Source: Bacteroidota bacterium (lineage in GTDB: Bacteria; Bacteroidota; Ignavibacteria; Palsa-1295). Taken from it: DNA of 33,233 nt. Shown in pieces: positions 6,966 to 15,054 of this stretch. The position numbers and the translations under genes were made by a program. Location: NCBI GenBank assembly GCA_021825235.1, contig JAKAIL010000009.1:1-33233 (forward strand), given 5' to 3'. The notes below the pieces were generated by a model. The model made no database searches. It saw only the letters and a list, made by a program, of their open reading frames with translations, and was not told the DNA's origin. Within the stretch, counting starts at the first letter, position 1, and every line of letters starts with the position of its first letter.

Positions 6966-8219
6966 ATGGATGACCGATCATCCCTCGATGCTTTAATTTC
7001 GGAATGCGAGCGCGTCGCATTCGATCTTCAATTTGCTCGTGCCAAGGACTGGAAACACGATCCGGCAGCCTCTGGCCGCTGGATTGCGGGGTATTTACCG
7101 ATTTACATTCCTCGTGAGATTATCCATGCGATGGGTGGTCTCCCCGTGGGCATTATGGGCACCGGTGACCGGATGCAGATCATCAAAGGAGATGCATATT
7201 ACCAGTCGTACATCTGCCATTTGCCGCGCGGAGTCGTGGAACTTGCATTGGCTGGTGCGTTCGACGAATTCGATGTCTTCCTGTTTCCTTCGATATGCGA
7301 TGTCATTCGCAACCTCTCCGGCATGTTCCAGATTTTCCGACCCAGTGCATACGTAAAGTATCTTGACTTGCCACAAAATTTCTCGCCCGGTGTGGGCGGG
7401 ACATTTTACCGCCACGATCTCGAGAACACCATGGACGGCATTCGCCGGCATTTGGGGGACACACTAAAACACGTGCCACGGGGCGAGTGGGTGGCACGGC
7501 TTAATTACTCCATTCATTTATATAATGAGAACCGCCGGCGTATTGAGCGAATCGTGGAGCTTCGGCAGGAATTTCCGTGGCGCTTGTCAGCAGTCGATTG
7601 GTATCATGTTCTTCGCGCAGGGCTTGCTATGCCAGTCGAGGAGCATAACAATATTCTTTACGAACTTGAAGGACTGCTGCAGGAAGAACGTGGACGGAAG
7701 CTCGATAACATACGCGTCGTCGTAAGCGGCGCGTTTTGCGAGCAACCGCCAGTTGGCCTTATCAAGACCATTGAAATGGCCGGATGCTATATCGTGGATG
7801 ACGATTTCATGCTTGGCTCGCGATGGATCGAGGGCGATATTCCGGACGATACCGATGACCCGCTTGGCGCTATCGTCACCGCGTATCTCGATCATTCTAC
7901 GTTTTCCGCCTCGCTCTACGAAGCTGCACCGGCGAGCGGGACGAAAGTCGAGCGATTGGCCGAACTCGTTCGAAAACGCAAGGCGGACGGGGTCATCTTC
8001 GCCTCAGCAAGCTTCTGCGATCCGGCACTGCTGGACCGCCCGGAACTCCAATTAGGCATCGAGCGCGCCGAAATTCGCACCATTGGCGTCCAATATAGCG
8101 AGCATACCGGCCAGTTTAAGTCCATTAAGGAGGAGGTAGGCGCTTTTTCGGACTCCATTAAGCTGTGGGATTCCGAATCTGGTACGCACACTTGGCTACC
8201 GACCGTCTTGGAAGGATGA
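6966..8219 (+). CDS. bcrC: Benzoyl-CoA reductase subunit C (BcrC/BzdN/BadD-type)
   Basis: 417 residues, HgdB family of 2-hydroxyacyl-CoA dehydratase/benzoyl-CoA reductase subunits. Highly typical stretches are GDAYYQSYICHLPRGVVEL near residue 78, FPSICDVIRNLSGM near 106 and PQNF near 137. In class I benzoyl-CoA reductase BcrB and BcrC form the substrate-reducing half with iron-sulfur clusters, taking electrons one at a time from the ATP-driven BcrA/BcrD half. It is the first gene of the rightward operon. There is no strong Shine-Dalgarno site before the ATG. The family usually has about 385 residues, so this one is slightly long at the N-terminus. The stop at 8217-8219 lies inside another palindromic repeat. 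Confidence 0.9.
   Translation: MDDRSSLDALISECERVAFDLQFARAKDWKHDPAASGRWIAGYLPIYIPREIIHAMGGLPVGIMGTGDRMQIIKGDAYYQSYICHLPRGVVELALAGAFDEFDVFLFPSICDVIRNLSGMFQIFRPSAYVKYLDLPQNFSPGVGGTFYRHDLENTMDGIRRHLGDTLKHVPRGEWVARLNYSIHLYNENRRRIERIVELRQEFPWRLSAVDWYHVLRAGLAMPVEEHNNILYELEGLLQEERGRKLDNIRVVVSGAFCEQPPVGLIKTIEMAGCYIVDDDFMLGSRWIEGDIPDDTDDPLGAIVTAYLDHSTFSASLYEAAPASGTKVERLAELVRKRKADGVIFASASFCDPALLDRPELQLGIERAEIRTIGVQYSEHTGQFKSIKEEVGAFSDSIKLWDSESGTHTWLPTVLEG
6968..6983. repeat. GGATGA-N4-TCATCC palindrome overlapping the bcrC start codon
   Basis: GGATGACCGATCATCC begins on the last base of the bcrC ATG and encodes the residues right after the initiator (Asp-Asp-Arg-Ser-Ser). It matches the elements at 52-99 and 8214-8245 in both arms. 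Its place could let a protein or an RNA hairpin affect translation initiation of the first bcr gene. Confidence 0.7.
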
Positions 8220-8245
8220 TTGATCATCCGGATGATTGATCATCC
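8214..8245. repeat. Two tandem GGATGA-N4-TCATCC palindromes between bcrC and bcrB
   Basis: GGATGATTGATCATCC occurs twice without spacer, at 8214-8229 and 8230-8245. The first copy contains the bcrC stop codon. The pair can fold into two small hairpins in the mRNA or one longer fold-back, and lies 25 bases before the bcrB start. Same family as 52-99 and 6968-6983. Confidence 0.8.
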
Positions 8246-8270
8246 AGGGAACACTAACCGCGTAAATTGT

Positions 8271-9653
8271 ATGGCGATTGCACCCCCACCGTTTTTCAAA
8301 GCCAAGCCTCCGGCGAAGCCGGTCGAAGTGGTAAAAGAGCGGAGTATGCTCCTTCAAAAGGAGATGCTCGCGAAGCAGTTTCACGATCTCTCGGCTGCGA
8401 AAGAGACCGGTCGAAAGGTTGTGTACACCTTCGTGCCAGGTAACCTTTCCGAACTGATCCTGGCCTTCGACATGCTGCCGGTCTATCCGGAGATCAATGC
8501 GCTCCAGTGGGGGATGCGGAAAAAATCGGGCTCCATGATCCGCGATGCCGAGAAGTATGGCTATTCCGAAGATGTCTGCACCTATGTAAAGTGCGACATT
8601 GGAATGTTCCTGAATGGGAACATCGGCCCGACCGGAGAAAAGTTACCACCTCCGGACCTGCTGCTCCTGAGCTACACGGGTTGCTTCACCTTCCTTAAAT
8701 GGTTCGAGAATTTACAGAAACTCTATCCTGGGGTTCCCGTGGCGATGCTGCACACGCCCTACGCTGCCGATGGAAAGATCACTGGCGAGATGGTCACCTA
8801 TATGGTGAAACAACTCGAAGAGGAAGTCATCCCGAAAATGGAGATGGTCTCGGGGAAGAAATTCGATCGGGAAAAGCTCTCGCAACATCTGGGATATGCA
8901 CGGGATAGTGAAGACTGGATCAGCAAGATTTTCGCGCTCACGAAGCAAAAACCATCGCCGATAGACGCGTATTTTGCGGGCGTGTATTACATCGGTCCAA
9001 TCAATGCCGGGTTCCGGGGCGCGGAAAGCGCGGTCGAGTATTACCGGCAGTTGTATTTGGAAGTTGCGGAACGGGCAGCCCATGGCAAGACGCCGGTTAC
9101 GCCCGAAGGGGATCTGGAAGAGGAGCGATTCCGCCTCGTAGTAGAAGGTCCGCCGAACTGGACACATTTCCGGGAATTCTGGAAGCTCTTCTACGATATG
9201 GGCGCGGTCGTCGTAGCCTCCTCCTATACCAAAGTAGGCGGCTTGTTCGATGAAGGCTTCCGGCACGATCCGGAGAAGCCGTTCGAAAGCCTGGCGCGCT
9301 ATTGTATGGGCTGCTATACCAATATCAGTCTGCCGGAGCGCATCAATCTGCTCGAACGATTTATCAAAGAGTATAAGGCGGACGGGTTCCTCATCAATTC
9401 GATCAAGAGCTGCAATTCCTTCTCTGCCGGGCAGCTCCTCATCATGAGGGAACTTGAACAGCGGCTTGGCATACCGGTGTCGTTTATCGAGTCCGACTTG
9501 GTGGACCCGCGCTATTTCTCCTACGCTAATATTAAGAATCGGCTCGACAGCTTTTTCCAAATGATGGAGCAGCGCAAGCGAGCAGGTTCCCATCATTCCG
9601 AAGGGAGAGGGAGTCTGTTATTGCCAATCGTAGAAAGCGAGGCCGTAGCATGA
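8271..9653 (+). CDS. bcrB: Benzoyl-CoA reductase subunit B (BcrB/BzdO/BadE-type)
   Basis: 460 residues from the ATG at 8271; a reading frame open from 8220 passes through the palindromes and is unlikely to be the start. HgdB family. Characteristic segments are GRKVVYTFVPGNLSELI near residue 47, EDVCTYVKCDIGMFLNG near 99, LLSYTGCFTFLKWFEN near 130, RYCMGCYTN and INSIKSCNSFSAGQ in the C-terminal half, and FIESDLVDPRYFS near the end. The length fits BcrB (about 430). It forms the catalytic half of the reductase with BcrC. The stop overlaps the start of bcrA by four bases. No clear Shine-Dalgarno site precedes the start. Confidence 0.9.
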   Translation: MAIAPPPFFKAKPPAKPVEVVKERSMLLQKEMLAKQFHDLSAAKETGRKVVYTFVPGNLSELILAFDMLPVYPEINALQWGMRKKSGSMIRDAEKYGYSEDVCTYVKCDIGMFLNGNIGPTGEKLPPPDLLLLSYTGCFTFLKWFENLQKLYPGVPVAMLHTPYAADGKITGEMVTYMVKQLEEEVIPKMEMVSGKKFDREKLSQHLGYARDSEDWISKIFALTKQKPSPIDAYFAGVYYIGPINAGFRGAESAVEYYRQLYLEVAERAAHGKTPVTPEGDLEEERFRLVVEGPPNWTHFREFWKLFYDMGAVVVASSYTKVGGLFDEGFRHDPEKPFESLARYCMGCYTNISLPERINLLERFIKEYKADGFLINSIKSCNSFSAGQLLIMRELEQRLGIPVSFIESDLVDPRYFSYANIKNRLDSFFQMMEQRKRAGSHHSEGRGSLLLPIVESEAVA

Positions 9654-11104
9654 GCAACTATTATCTCGGCATCGATCTCGGTTCCACGACCTCTAAAGCC
9701 GTTATCATCAATCAGGATGATGAAATCATTGGCCGCGGCATCACGAATACACGCGCGAATTATGAAGTCGCGGCGGAAATTGCGCGCATTGCAGCGATTT
9801 TCAATGCCCGGTTTTCGCTGCTCAAGCGTGCGATGCATTCGGAGCTTGTATCGAATCCGGAGCTTCAGCGATACATTGCCGATCTCGAAGAGGCCTTTCA
9901 GTATGTGGAATTTCGCATACGTGCCGACCGGCTCTACCGGCAAATGGTTACCACTGCCTCGGCCTATTTCCCGCTGGACCGCCAGCCGGCGGTGCTTGCC
10001 GCACTCGGCAAAATCTTTGAAGTGGCGATTCCAGAGATCAAGCACCAATATCTCCACGAGAAGTTGGGGGCCAAGAACCAGTTCTTCCGTGATATATTCT
10101 TCGAACAATACAATCAACGCGTTACTGCGCTCGACCAGACTTCCGCGACGAAGCTCTTCGAGCCGCTCATGACGACATTCGACAAGAGTATCACACCGGT
10201 CGAGAATGAAATGCTCCCGATGGACTTCACCGCGCTCGTGCATGAGGCGATGGACATTCTGCAGGAGAAATATGCGGGTTTCTCCGAGCGCAAGCTTCGA
10301 CCAGGTTTTGCCTTCGATGAAGAACTTCAACTGCTGGCCGGCAACGTGCGCGAAGTCTCGGAGACCATTAAGAAGCATATTGACCGCATCGCTCAACAGG
10401 ACATTGCCATCGCAAATATGGTAGGGACCGGTTATGGCCGCGCACTCTTGCCATTTCCGCAGGAGTGTATTCGCTCTGAGATTCTCTGCCATGCATTCGG
10501 TGCGCACATCGCGTTCCCAAACACCCGAACCGTCCTCGATATTGGAGGGCAGGATACCAAAGCCATCCAAGTGGACGAAGAAGGTTTCGTTACCAGCTTC
10601 CAAATGAATGATCGATGTGCCGCGGGATGTGGCCGCTATTTGGGCTATATTGCGGACGAATTGGGCATTACGCTTAGCGAACTAGGCGAGTCTGCAACCC
10701 ATGCCGAGTGCGACGCGCAGATTAATTCCACCTGTACCGTTTTTGCCGGTGCCGAGCTTCGGGAATTGCAAAATTTAGGCGTTCGACGGGAAGATATTTT
10801 GGGTGGGCTGCACAAAGCCATCGTTTCGCGTGCCATGTCGCTCATTGCACGTTCCGGCGGAGTCCGAAACGAATTTACCTTTACCGGGGGCGTGGCGCGC
10901 AATCCGGCGGTGCTGAAATATCTGCGCGGCTTCATTCGAGAGAATTATGGTGAAGACATCACGATGAATATTCATACCGACTCCATCTTCATGGGAGCGT
11001 TAGGCGGCGCGCGGTTCGCACGGTTAGGGGTGAATGTGGAACTTCCTAAATCGAAACGCTCCAGCACGCCCATCATGCCGGAACTGGAAGGAGAGTTACT
11101 GTGA
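9650..11104 (+). CDS. bcrA: Benzoyl-CoA reductase ATPase subunit A (BcrA/BadF-type)
   Basis: 484-residue ASKHA-fold ATPase. Phosphate-binding motif GIDLGSTTSK at 7-16, GTGYGR at 259-264, DIGGQDTK at 298-304. Cys323 (DRCAAGCG) and Cys362 (STCTVF) would bind the [4Fe-4S] cluster shared with the partner subunit; their spacing of 39 equals that in the HgdC activator. A helical insertion of about 190 residues follows the first motif, as in BcrA/BadF but not BcrD/BadG, which explains the size. It couples ATP hydrolysis to low-potential electron transfer into BcrB/BcrC. It overlaps both neighbours by four bases. It is somewhat longer than Thauera BcrA (about 438). Confidence 0.9.
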   Translation: MSNYYLGIDLGSTTSKAVIINQDDEIIGRGITNTRANYEVAAEIARIAAIFNARFSLLKRAMHSELVSNPELQRYIADLEEAFQYVEFRIRADRLYRQMVTTASAYFPLDRQPAVLAALGKIFEVAIPEIKHQYLHEKLGAKNQFFRDIFFEQYNQRVTALDQTSATKLFEPLMTTFDKSITPVENEMLPMDFTALVHEAMDILQEKYAGFSERKLRPGFAFDEELQLLAGNVREVSETIKKHIDRIAQQDIAIANMVGTGYGRALLPFPQECIRSEILCHAFGAHIAFPNTRTVLDIGGQDTKAIQVDEEGFVTSFQMNDRCAAGCGRYLGYIADELGITLSELGESATHAECDAQINSTCTVFAGAELRELQNLGVRREDILGGLHKAIVSRAMSLIARSGGVRNEFTFTGGVARNPAVLKYLRGFIRENYGEDITMNIHTDSIFMGALGGARFARLGVNVELPKSKRSSTPIMPELEGELL

Positions 11105-11967
11105 CGGATTCTATTTACACTCTCGGCATCGATGTGGGCGGCAGCGTCATCAAGGCGGTGCTTACCGAATATGCGGAAGAAAGCGGCTCGGTGAAGAGCC
11201 GTGTCGTGCGGCAGCGAATGGAGAAGATTCGCAAACGCAATCCGGCTACCGTGGCAGACGATCTGTTAAAATCCATTGCCAACGATCATGGTATTGGCTT
11301 GGAAGGTGTAGCCTACGTTGCTTCCACCGGTGAAGGCGAAATGGTGGAACGAAAGACGGGCCATTTCTACGGCATGACGACCCATGCGCGCGGCGCGCAC
11401 AGCTTTTGCCCCGAAGCGCGGACCGTGGTGGATATGGGTGCGCTCTATGCGCGTGCAATCAAGATCGATCCCACGGGGCGCGTGCTCGATCATAAAATGA
11501 CCGGGCAGTGCGCATCGGGTTCCGGGCAGTTTATCGAAAATATCTCGCGCTACCTGGGGCTTTCGATCGAAGAAGTGGGTGATGTTTCACTTGGAGCGAC
11601 GAACCCCGAGCAGCCTTCGGGTATCTGCGCCGTGCTTGCCGAAACGGACGTCATCAATATGGTCTCGCGCGGAATTTCGACGCCGAATATCATCAAGGGT
11701 ATCCATCTTTCCGTCGCGACGCGCATCGTACGGCTGCTGCTTTCGCTGAAGGCCGAGTCGCCGATTGTACTGACGGGTGGGCTTGGTCTCAACAAAGGAA
11801 TGGTACAGGCCGTCGAGGAATTGCTTGGAAAAGATTCCAAACAGAAGCATACGGTGCTTACGCATCCCGCACCAATCTATGCTGGTGCAATCGGCGCATC
11901 GTTGTGGGGTGGTTATCGCTATTTCCGGTTGGGCGGGAAAGCGAGAGTTAACGGACAGAACGCATAA
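11101..11967 (+). CDS. bcrD: Benzoyl-CoA reductase ATPase subunit D (BcrD/BadG-type)
   Basis: 288 residues starting with GTG inside the bcrA stop (GTGA). ASKHA motifs: GIDVGGSVIK at 9-18, STGEGE near 75, DMGALYARAIKI near 111. Cluster ligands Cys137 (GQCASGSGQF) and Cys176 (GICAVLAE) are again 39 residues apart. Length fits BcrD (about 282). With BcrA it forms the electron-activating half of class I benzoyl-CoA reductase. The next gene starts 11 bases downstream with a good ribosome site, so the four bcr genes are one translationally coupled block. Confidence 0.9.
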   Translation: MTDSIYTLGIDVGGSVIKAVLTEYAEESGSVKSRVVRQRMEKIRKRNPATVADDLLKSIANDHGIGLEGVAYVASTGEGEMVERKTGHFYGMTTHARGAHSFCPEARTVVDMGALYARAIKIDPTGRVLDHKMTGQCASGSGQFIENISRYLGLSIEEVGDVSLGATNPEQPSGICAVLAETDVINMVSRGISTPNIIKGIHLSVATRIVRLLLSLKAESPIVLTGGLGLNKGMVQAVEELLGKDSKQKHTVLTHPAPIYAGAIGASLWGGYRYFRLGGKARVNGQNA

Positions 11968-11978
11968 ACGGAGGAGTT

Positions 11979-13811
11979 ATGGGCGAGTCGGAGACAATTC
12001 ATGTAACCTACGCGAAGGGACCAGGTTTGGGACCGACGGTTCCCAATGTTGCTACGATGCTGAGGCGCAATGTCGGGCAGTTACCATTGGGAACCGTGTT
12101 CCAACAAACGTACTCCTCGCCCTTTTCGCGGAAATGGGCGGGTGGGTATGGTTTTCAGGGATCGAACTGGATCAATGTTGTGGAGACCATTTGCGTGATT
12201 GCGCGCAGGCTCCAGTCCTTCGGCATGGAAGAGGGCGATTCTGTGGCTATTGTTTCGCAGAATCGGATTGAGATGCTGGAACTCGAACTGGCGATTATGG
12301 CAAGCGGTGGCGTAGCGGTTCCCATCTTTCCATTTTATCCACCGGCCACGCTCGATCATCTCCTCGAGTTTTGCGGAGCGCGATTCGTCGTGGTGCAAGG
12401 CGCGGCGCAATTGGACCGAATGACTCCTACAAAACGAATGAAGCGCCTGTTTTCCTTCGATCCGGTCCACGACGAGCGGTTCCCAGAACTCCTGCCCTTC
12501 GACATTCTGACGGATGGCGTTCGCCGCTCGATGGACACGGTTGTATTTGATCCACTCGATTTCTCGGCGCTTTCGTTCGAAGTCGATCCCGATGCGATCT
12601 GCCTTCGGCAATATACCTCGGGAACCTCGGCCAAGCGGAAGTTAGTCGAACTGTCGCATCGGAATATTTTATCGCAGCAGGCAGCGCTGGATGAAATGTG
12701 GGATTTGAACCCGAGCGACCGCATGCTAAGCTATCTGCCGTGGCACCATAGCTTCGGCGGCATTTTCGAGCTGTTCACCTCGCTCTATCGTATGGTGCCA
12801 ATGAGTTTGGAACCATCCTATGGCAAGGACCCACAGTCCATTCTCGAAAACTGGAAGCAGATCCAACCGACGGCGTTCTTCAGCGTACCACGGGTGTATC
12901 AATCGCTGGTAGATTTAGTACGCGGAGATGAGGAAGCGATGGAAGCATTTTTCCATCCGGAACTGAAATTCGTGTTTACCGCAGCTGCGCCTCTGCCAGA
13001 ATTTGTAGCACGCGAATTCGAAGAACGCGGCGTGCGTATCGTGGAAGGATGGGGACTTACGGAAACGGCTCCCTGCTGCACAATTACCGGCGTAACTTCG
13101 AAGCGTAAATCCGGGATCGTTGGACATCCCATTCCTGGCATCGAACTGCGCATTGCTTCGGATGGCGAAATCCAGGTACACGGCCCGAACGTCATGCGGG
13201 GCTACTATGATAATGACGAGGCCAATGCGGCATCGTTCACCCAAGACGGCTGGTTCCGGACCGGCGATGTAGGTGCCATAACGCCGGAAGGCCTTAGGCT
13301 GATCGGAAGGAACGATCGTATCTTCAAGCTATCGAATGGCGAAAAAATTGTTTCTGCCGATGTGGAGCGCGCGCTCCAGAGTGCCTGCCCATACCTAACC
13401 TTTGTGGTGATCGAAGGGCGTGGCGAGGAGTTCCCTGTTGCTTTGCTATTTCCCAATCGCGGATTGCTCGATGGACATACGCACGAATCCGAGCACCCCG
13501 TGAGCAGGGGCTGTTTGTGTCCAACCTCGCTCGAAGACCTTTCGCAATGTTTGCACGATTGCCTGATCGAAGCGAACGAGACCATCTCGCCCAAGTTCGC
13601 GCGCGTGCCATACGCGATTTTGGTGGACGACGATCTCTCCATCGACCGTGGTACGCTGACGCCTTCCATGAAGGTGATCCCGGACAAAGTAATCTCCGCC
13701 TATCGCTCCGCAATCGATCGCATCTACCAACGGCCAGAAACGAATCCGGGCCTCGACTTAAGCCATTTCATCGTAACGCTTAAAGCGCCGGAAGTGGCGG
13801 CAATCCATTAA
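11979..13811 (+). CDS. AMP-forming acyl-CoA synthetase, possible aromatic-acid CoA ligase
   Basis: 610-residue ANL-superfamily enzyme preceded by a strong site, GGAGGAGTT before the ATG. Motifs: phosphate loop at 212-221 (YTSGTSAKRK), GWGLTET at 357-363, WFRTGD near 425-430, LSNGEK at 451-456, and a C-terminal LTPSMKV. The last resembles large long-chain acyl-CoA synthetases more than benzoate- or 4-hydroxybenzoate-CoA ligases (about 520-530 residues). The phosphate loop departs from the usual TSGTTGxPK (Ala for Gly, Arg for Pro) but keeps the final lysine. The position inside the operon suggests activation of an aromatic or alicyclic acid, or of a hydroxy acid made by the neighbouring reductase fusion. 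Fatty-acid activation is the alternative. Confidence 0.8.
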   Translation: MGESETIHVTYAKGPGLGPTVPNVATMLRRNVGQLPLGTVFQQTYSSPFSRKWAGGYGFQGSNWINVVETICVIARRLQSFGMEEGDSVAIVSQNRIEMLELELAIMASGGVAVPIFPFYPPATLDHLLEFCGARFVVVQGAAQLDRMTPTKRMKRLFSFDPVHDERFPELLPFDILTDGVRRSMDTVVFDPLDFSALSFEVDPDAICLRQYTSGTSAKRKLVELSHRNILSQQAALDEMWDLNPSDRMLSYLPWHHSFGGIFELFTSLYRMVPMSLEPSYGKDPQSILENWKQIQPTAFFSVPRVYQSLVDLVRGDEEAMEAFFHPELKFVFTAAAPLPEFVAREFEERGVRIVEGWGLTETAPCCTITGVTSKRKSGIVGHPIPGIELRIASDGEIQVHGPNVMRGYYDNDEANAASFTQDGWFRTGDVGAITPEGLRLIGRNDRIFKLSNGEKIVSADVERALQSACPYLTFVVIEGRGEEFPVALLFPNRGLLDGHTHESEHPVSRGCLCPTSLEDLSQCLHDCLIEANETISPKFARVPYAILVDDDLSIDRGTLTPSMKVIPDKVISAYRSAIDRIYQRPETNPGLDLSHFIVTLKAPEVAAIH

Positions 13812-13815
13812 CCGC

Positions 13816-15054
13816 ATGGCTATGAAAGAACTGCAATCGACACAACTGCTCAAGGAGGTGATGGGCAAGTATTTCACCACCCTTGGGGAGAGTGAAGCCA
13901 CGGGAAGGAAAGTGGCCTGGTGTACGAGCACCGGTCCGGCGGAACTATTACGAGCCTTCGGCTTCGAAGTGTATTTCCCGGAGAACCACGGCGCCCTGCT
14001 CGGTACGACGCGCACGGCTGGCGATTACATTCCCGTTGCCGTAAAACAAGGCTATGCCGGAGATATTTGCTCCTACCTTACAAGCGATATTGGAGCGTAT
14101 CTCGATCGCCGCACGCCGCTCACGCAGCATTACGGACTTTCGCATATTCCAAAGCCGGACGTGCTTGCCTACACCACGAACCAATGCCGTGAAGTGCAGG
14201 ATTGGTTTGCGTTCTATGCTCGGGAGTTTAGCGTTCCGCTCGTTGGCGTAAACCCACCGCGCTTTGTGGACGAAGTTTCCGCAGAGAACGTAGCGGACGT
14301 TCGCCGCCAGTTCGAATCACTCGTCCCGGCGCTGGAAGCCGCGAGCGGTGTGGTGTTCGATATTGACCGCTTTCGAGAAACGGTGCGGCTTAGTTCCGAA
14401 GCGTCTGCGCTATGGCGCTCGGTATTGGAAACTGCGAAAGCAAGCCCGGCGCCGCTCAGCTTTTTCGATGGCACGATCCACATGGGGCCGATTGTGGTCC
14501 TGCGCGGTACGGAAGCAGCCGTTAACTATTATCATGCGTTGCTTCTGGAACTCAATGGCCGCGTAGCCGCCGGCGTCGGGGTCGTGAGTAATGAGATGGC
14601 ACGTCTCTATTGGGATGGAATGCCCATCTGGGGCAAGTTGCGTTCGATGTCCAACCTCTTTCATTCGAATGCAGCGGTGGTGGTGGCATCTACCTATTGC
14701 AATAGCTGGATTTTGGATACGATGGACGAGCGGACTCCCTTCGAATCCACCGCGCTTGCCTATACGCAAATCTTCATCAACCGCAGCGAGCAGGCGAAGG
14801 AGAAGATACTCGCGGAACTGATGGCGGAGTACCGCGTGGACGGCATCATCTTCCACGATGCACGCACGTGCTTTAACAATACAAATGCACGCTTTGGGAT
14901 GCCACAGAGGGTGCAGCAGAAAACAGGAGTTCCCTCACTCGTGATAGAGGGCGATCTCTGCGACCTTCGCTTTTTTTCCGAAGGTCAGACCACCACTAAA
15001 ATTGAAGCCTTTATCGAACAACTGATTGACGCAAAGATGGGGGTGGAGGCATAA
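13816..15054 (+). CDS. Additional 2-hydroxyacyl-CoA dehydratase/benzoyl-CoA reductase-type subunit (HgdB family)
   Basis: 412 residues, same family as BcrB and BcrC but clearly distinct. Recognisable segments: ATGRKVAWCTSTGPAELL near residue 28, GDICSYLTSDIGAYL near 80, WDGMPIWGKLR near 258, DARTCFNN near 350 and IEGDLCDLR near 378. Cysteines in these segments are candidate iron-sulfur ligands. The family works as pairs of related subunits, yet only one is encoded here beside an activator, so it may pair with BcrB or BcrC, with itself, or with a subunit elsewhere. The ATG follows the synthetase stop by a few bases, and the stop shares one base with the next start (TAATG), indicating coupling with the activator fusion. 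The substrate is unknown. Confidence 0.85.
   Translation: MAMKELQSTQLLKEVMGKYFTTLGESEATGRKVAWCTSTGPAELLRAFGFEVYFPENHGALLGTTRTAGDYIPVAVKQGYAGDICSYLTSDIGAYLDRRTPLTQHYGLSHIPKPDVLAYTTNQCREVQDWFAFYAREFSVPLVGVNPPRFVDEVSAENVADVRRQFESLVPALEAASGVVFDIDRFRETVRLSSEASALWRSVLETAKASPAPLSFFDGTIHMGPIVVLRGTEAAVNYYHALLLELNGRVAAGVGVVSNEMARLYWDGMPIWGKLRSMSNLFHSNAAVVVASTYCNSWILDTMDERTPFESTALAYTQIFINRSEQAKEKILAELMAEYRVDGIIFHDARTCFNNTNARFGMPQRVQQKTGVPSLVIEGDLCDLRFFSEGQTTTKIEAFIEQLIDAKMGVEA

Noticed and set aside
8220-8270. Upstream extension of bcrB starting with TTG
   Set aside because: The added residues are encoded by the palindromic repeats, and the ATG at 8271 gives a normal protein.
8712-9596. Minus-strand open frame (294 codons) opposite bcrB
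   Set aside because: Shadow of bcrB; no independent start signal or domain.
9593-10603. Long minus-strand open frame (336 codons) opposite bcrA
   Set aside because: It is fully antisense to a well-recognised gene and has no family motifs; such frames arise from the codon bias of the real gene.
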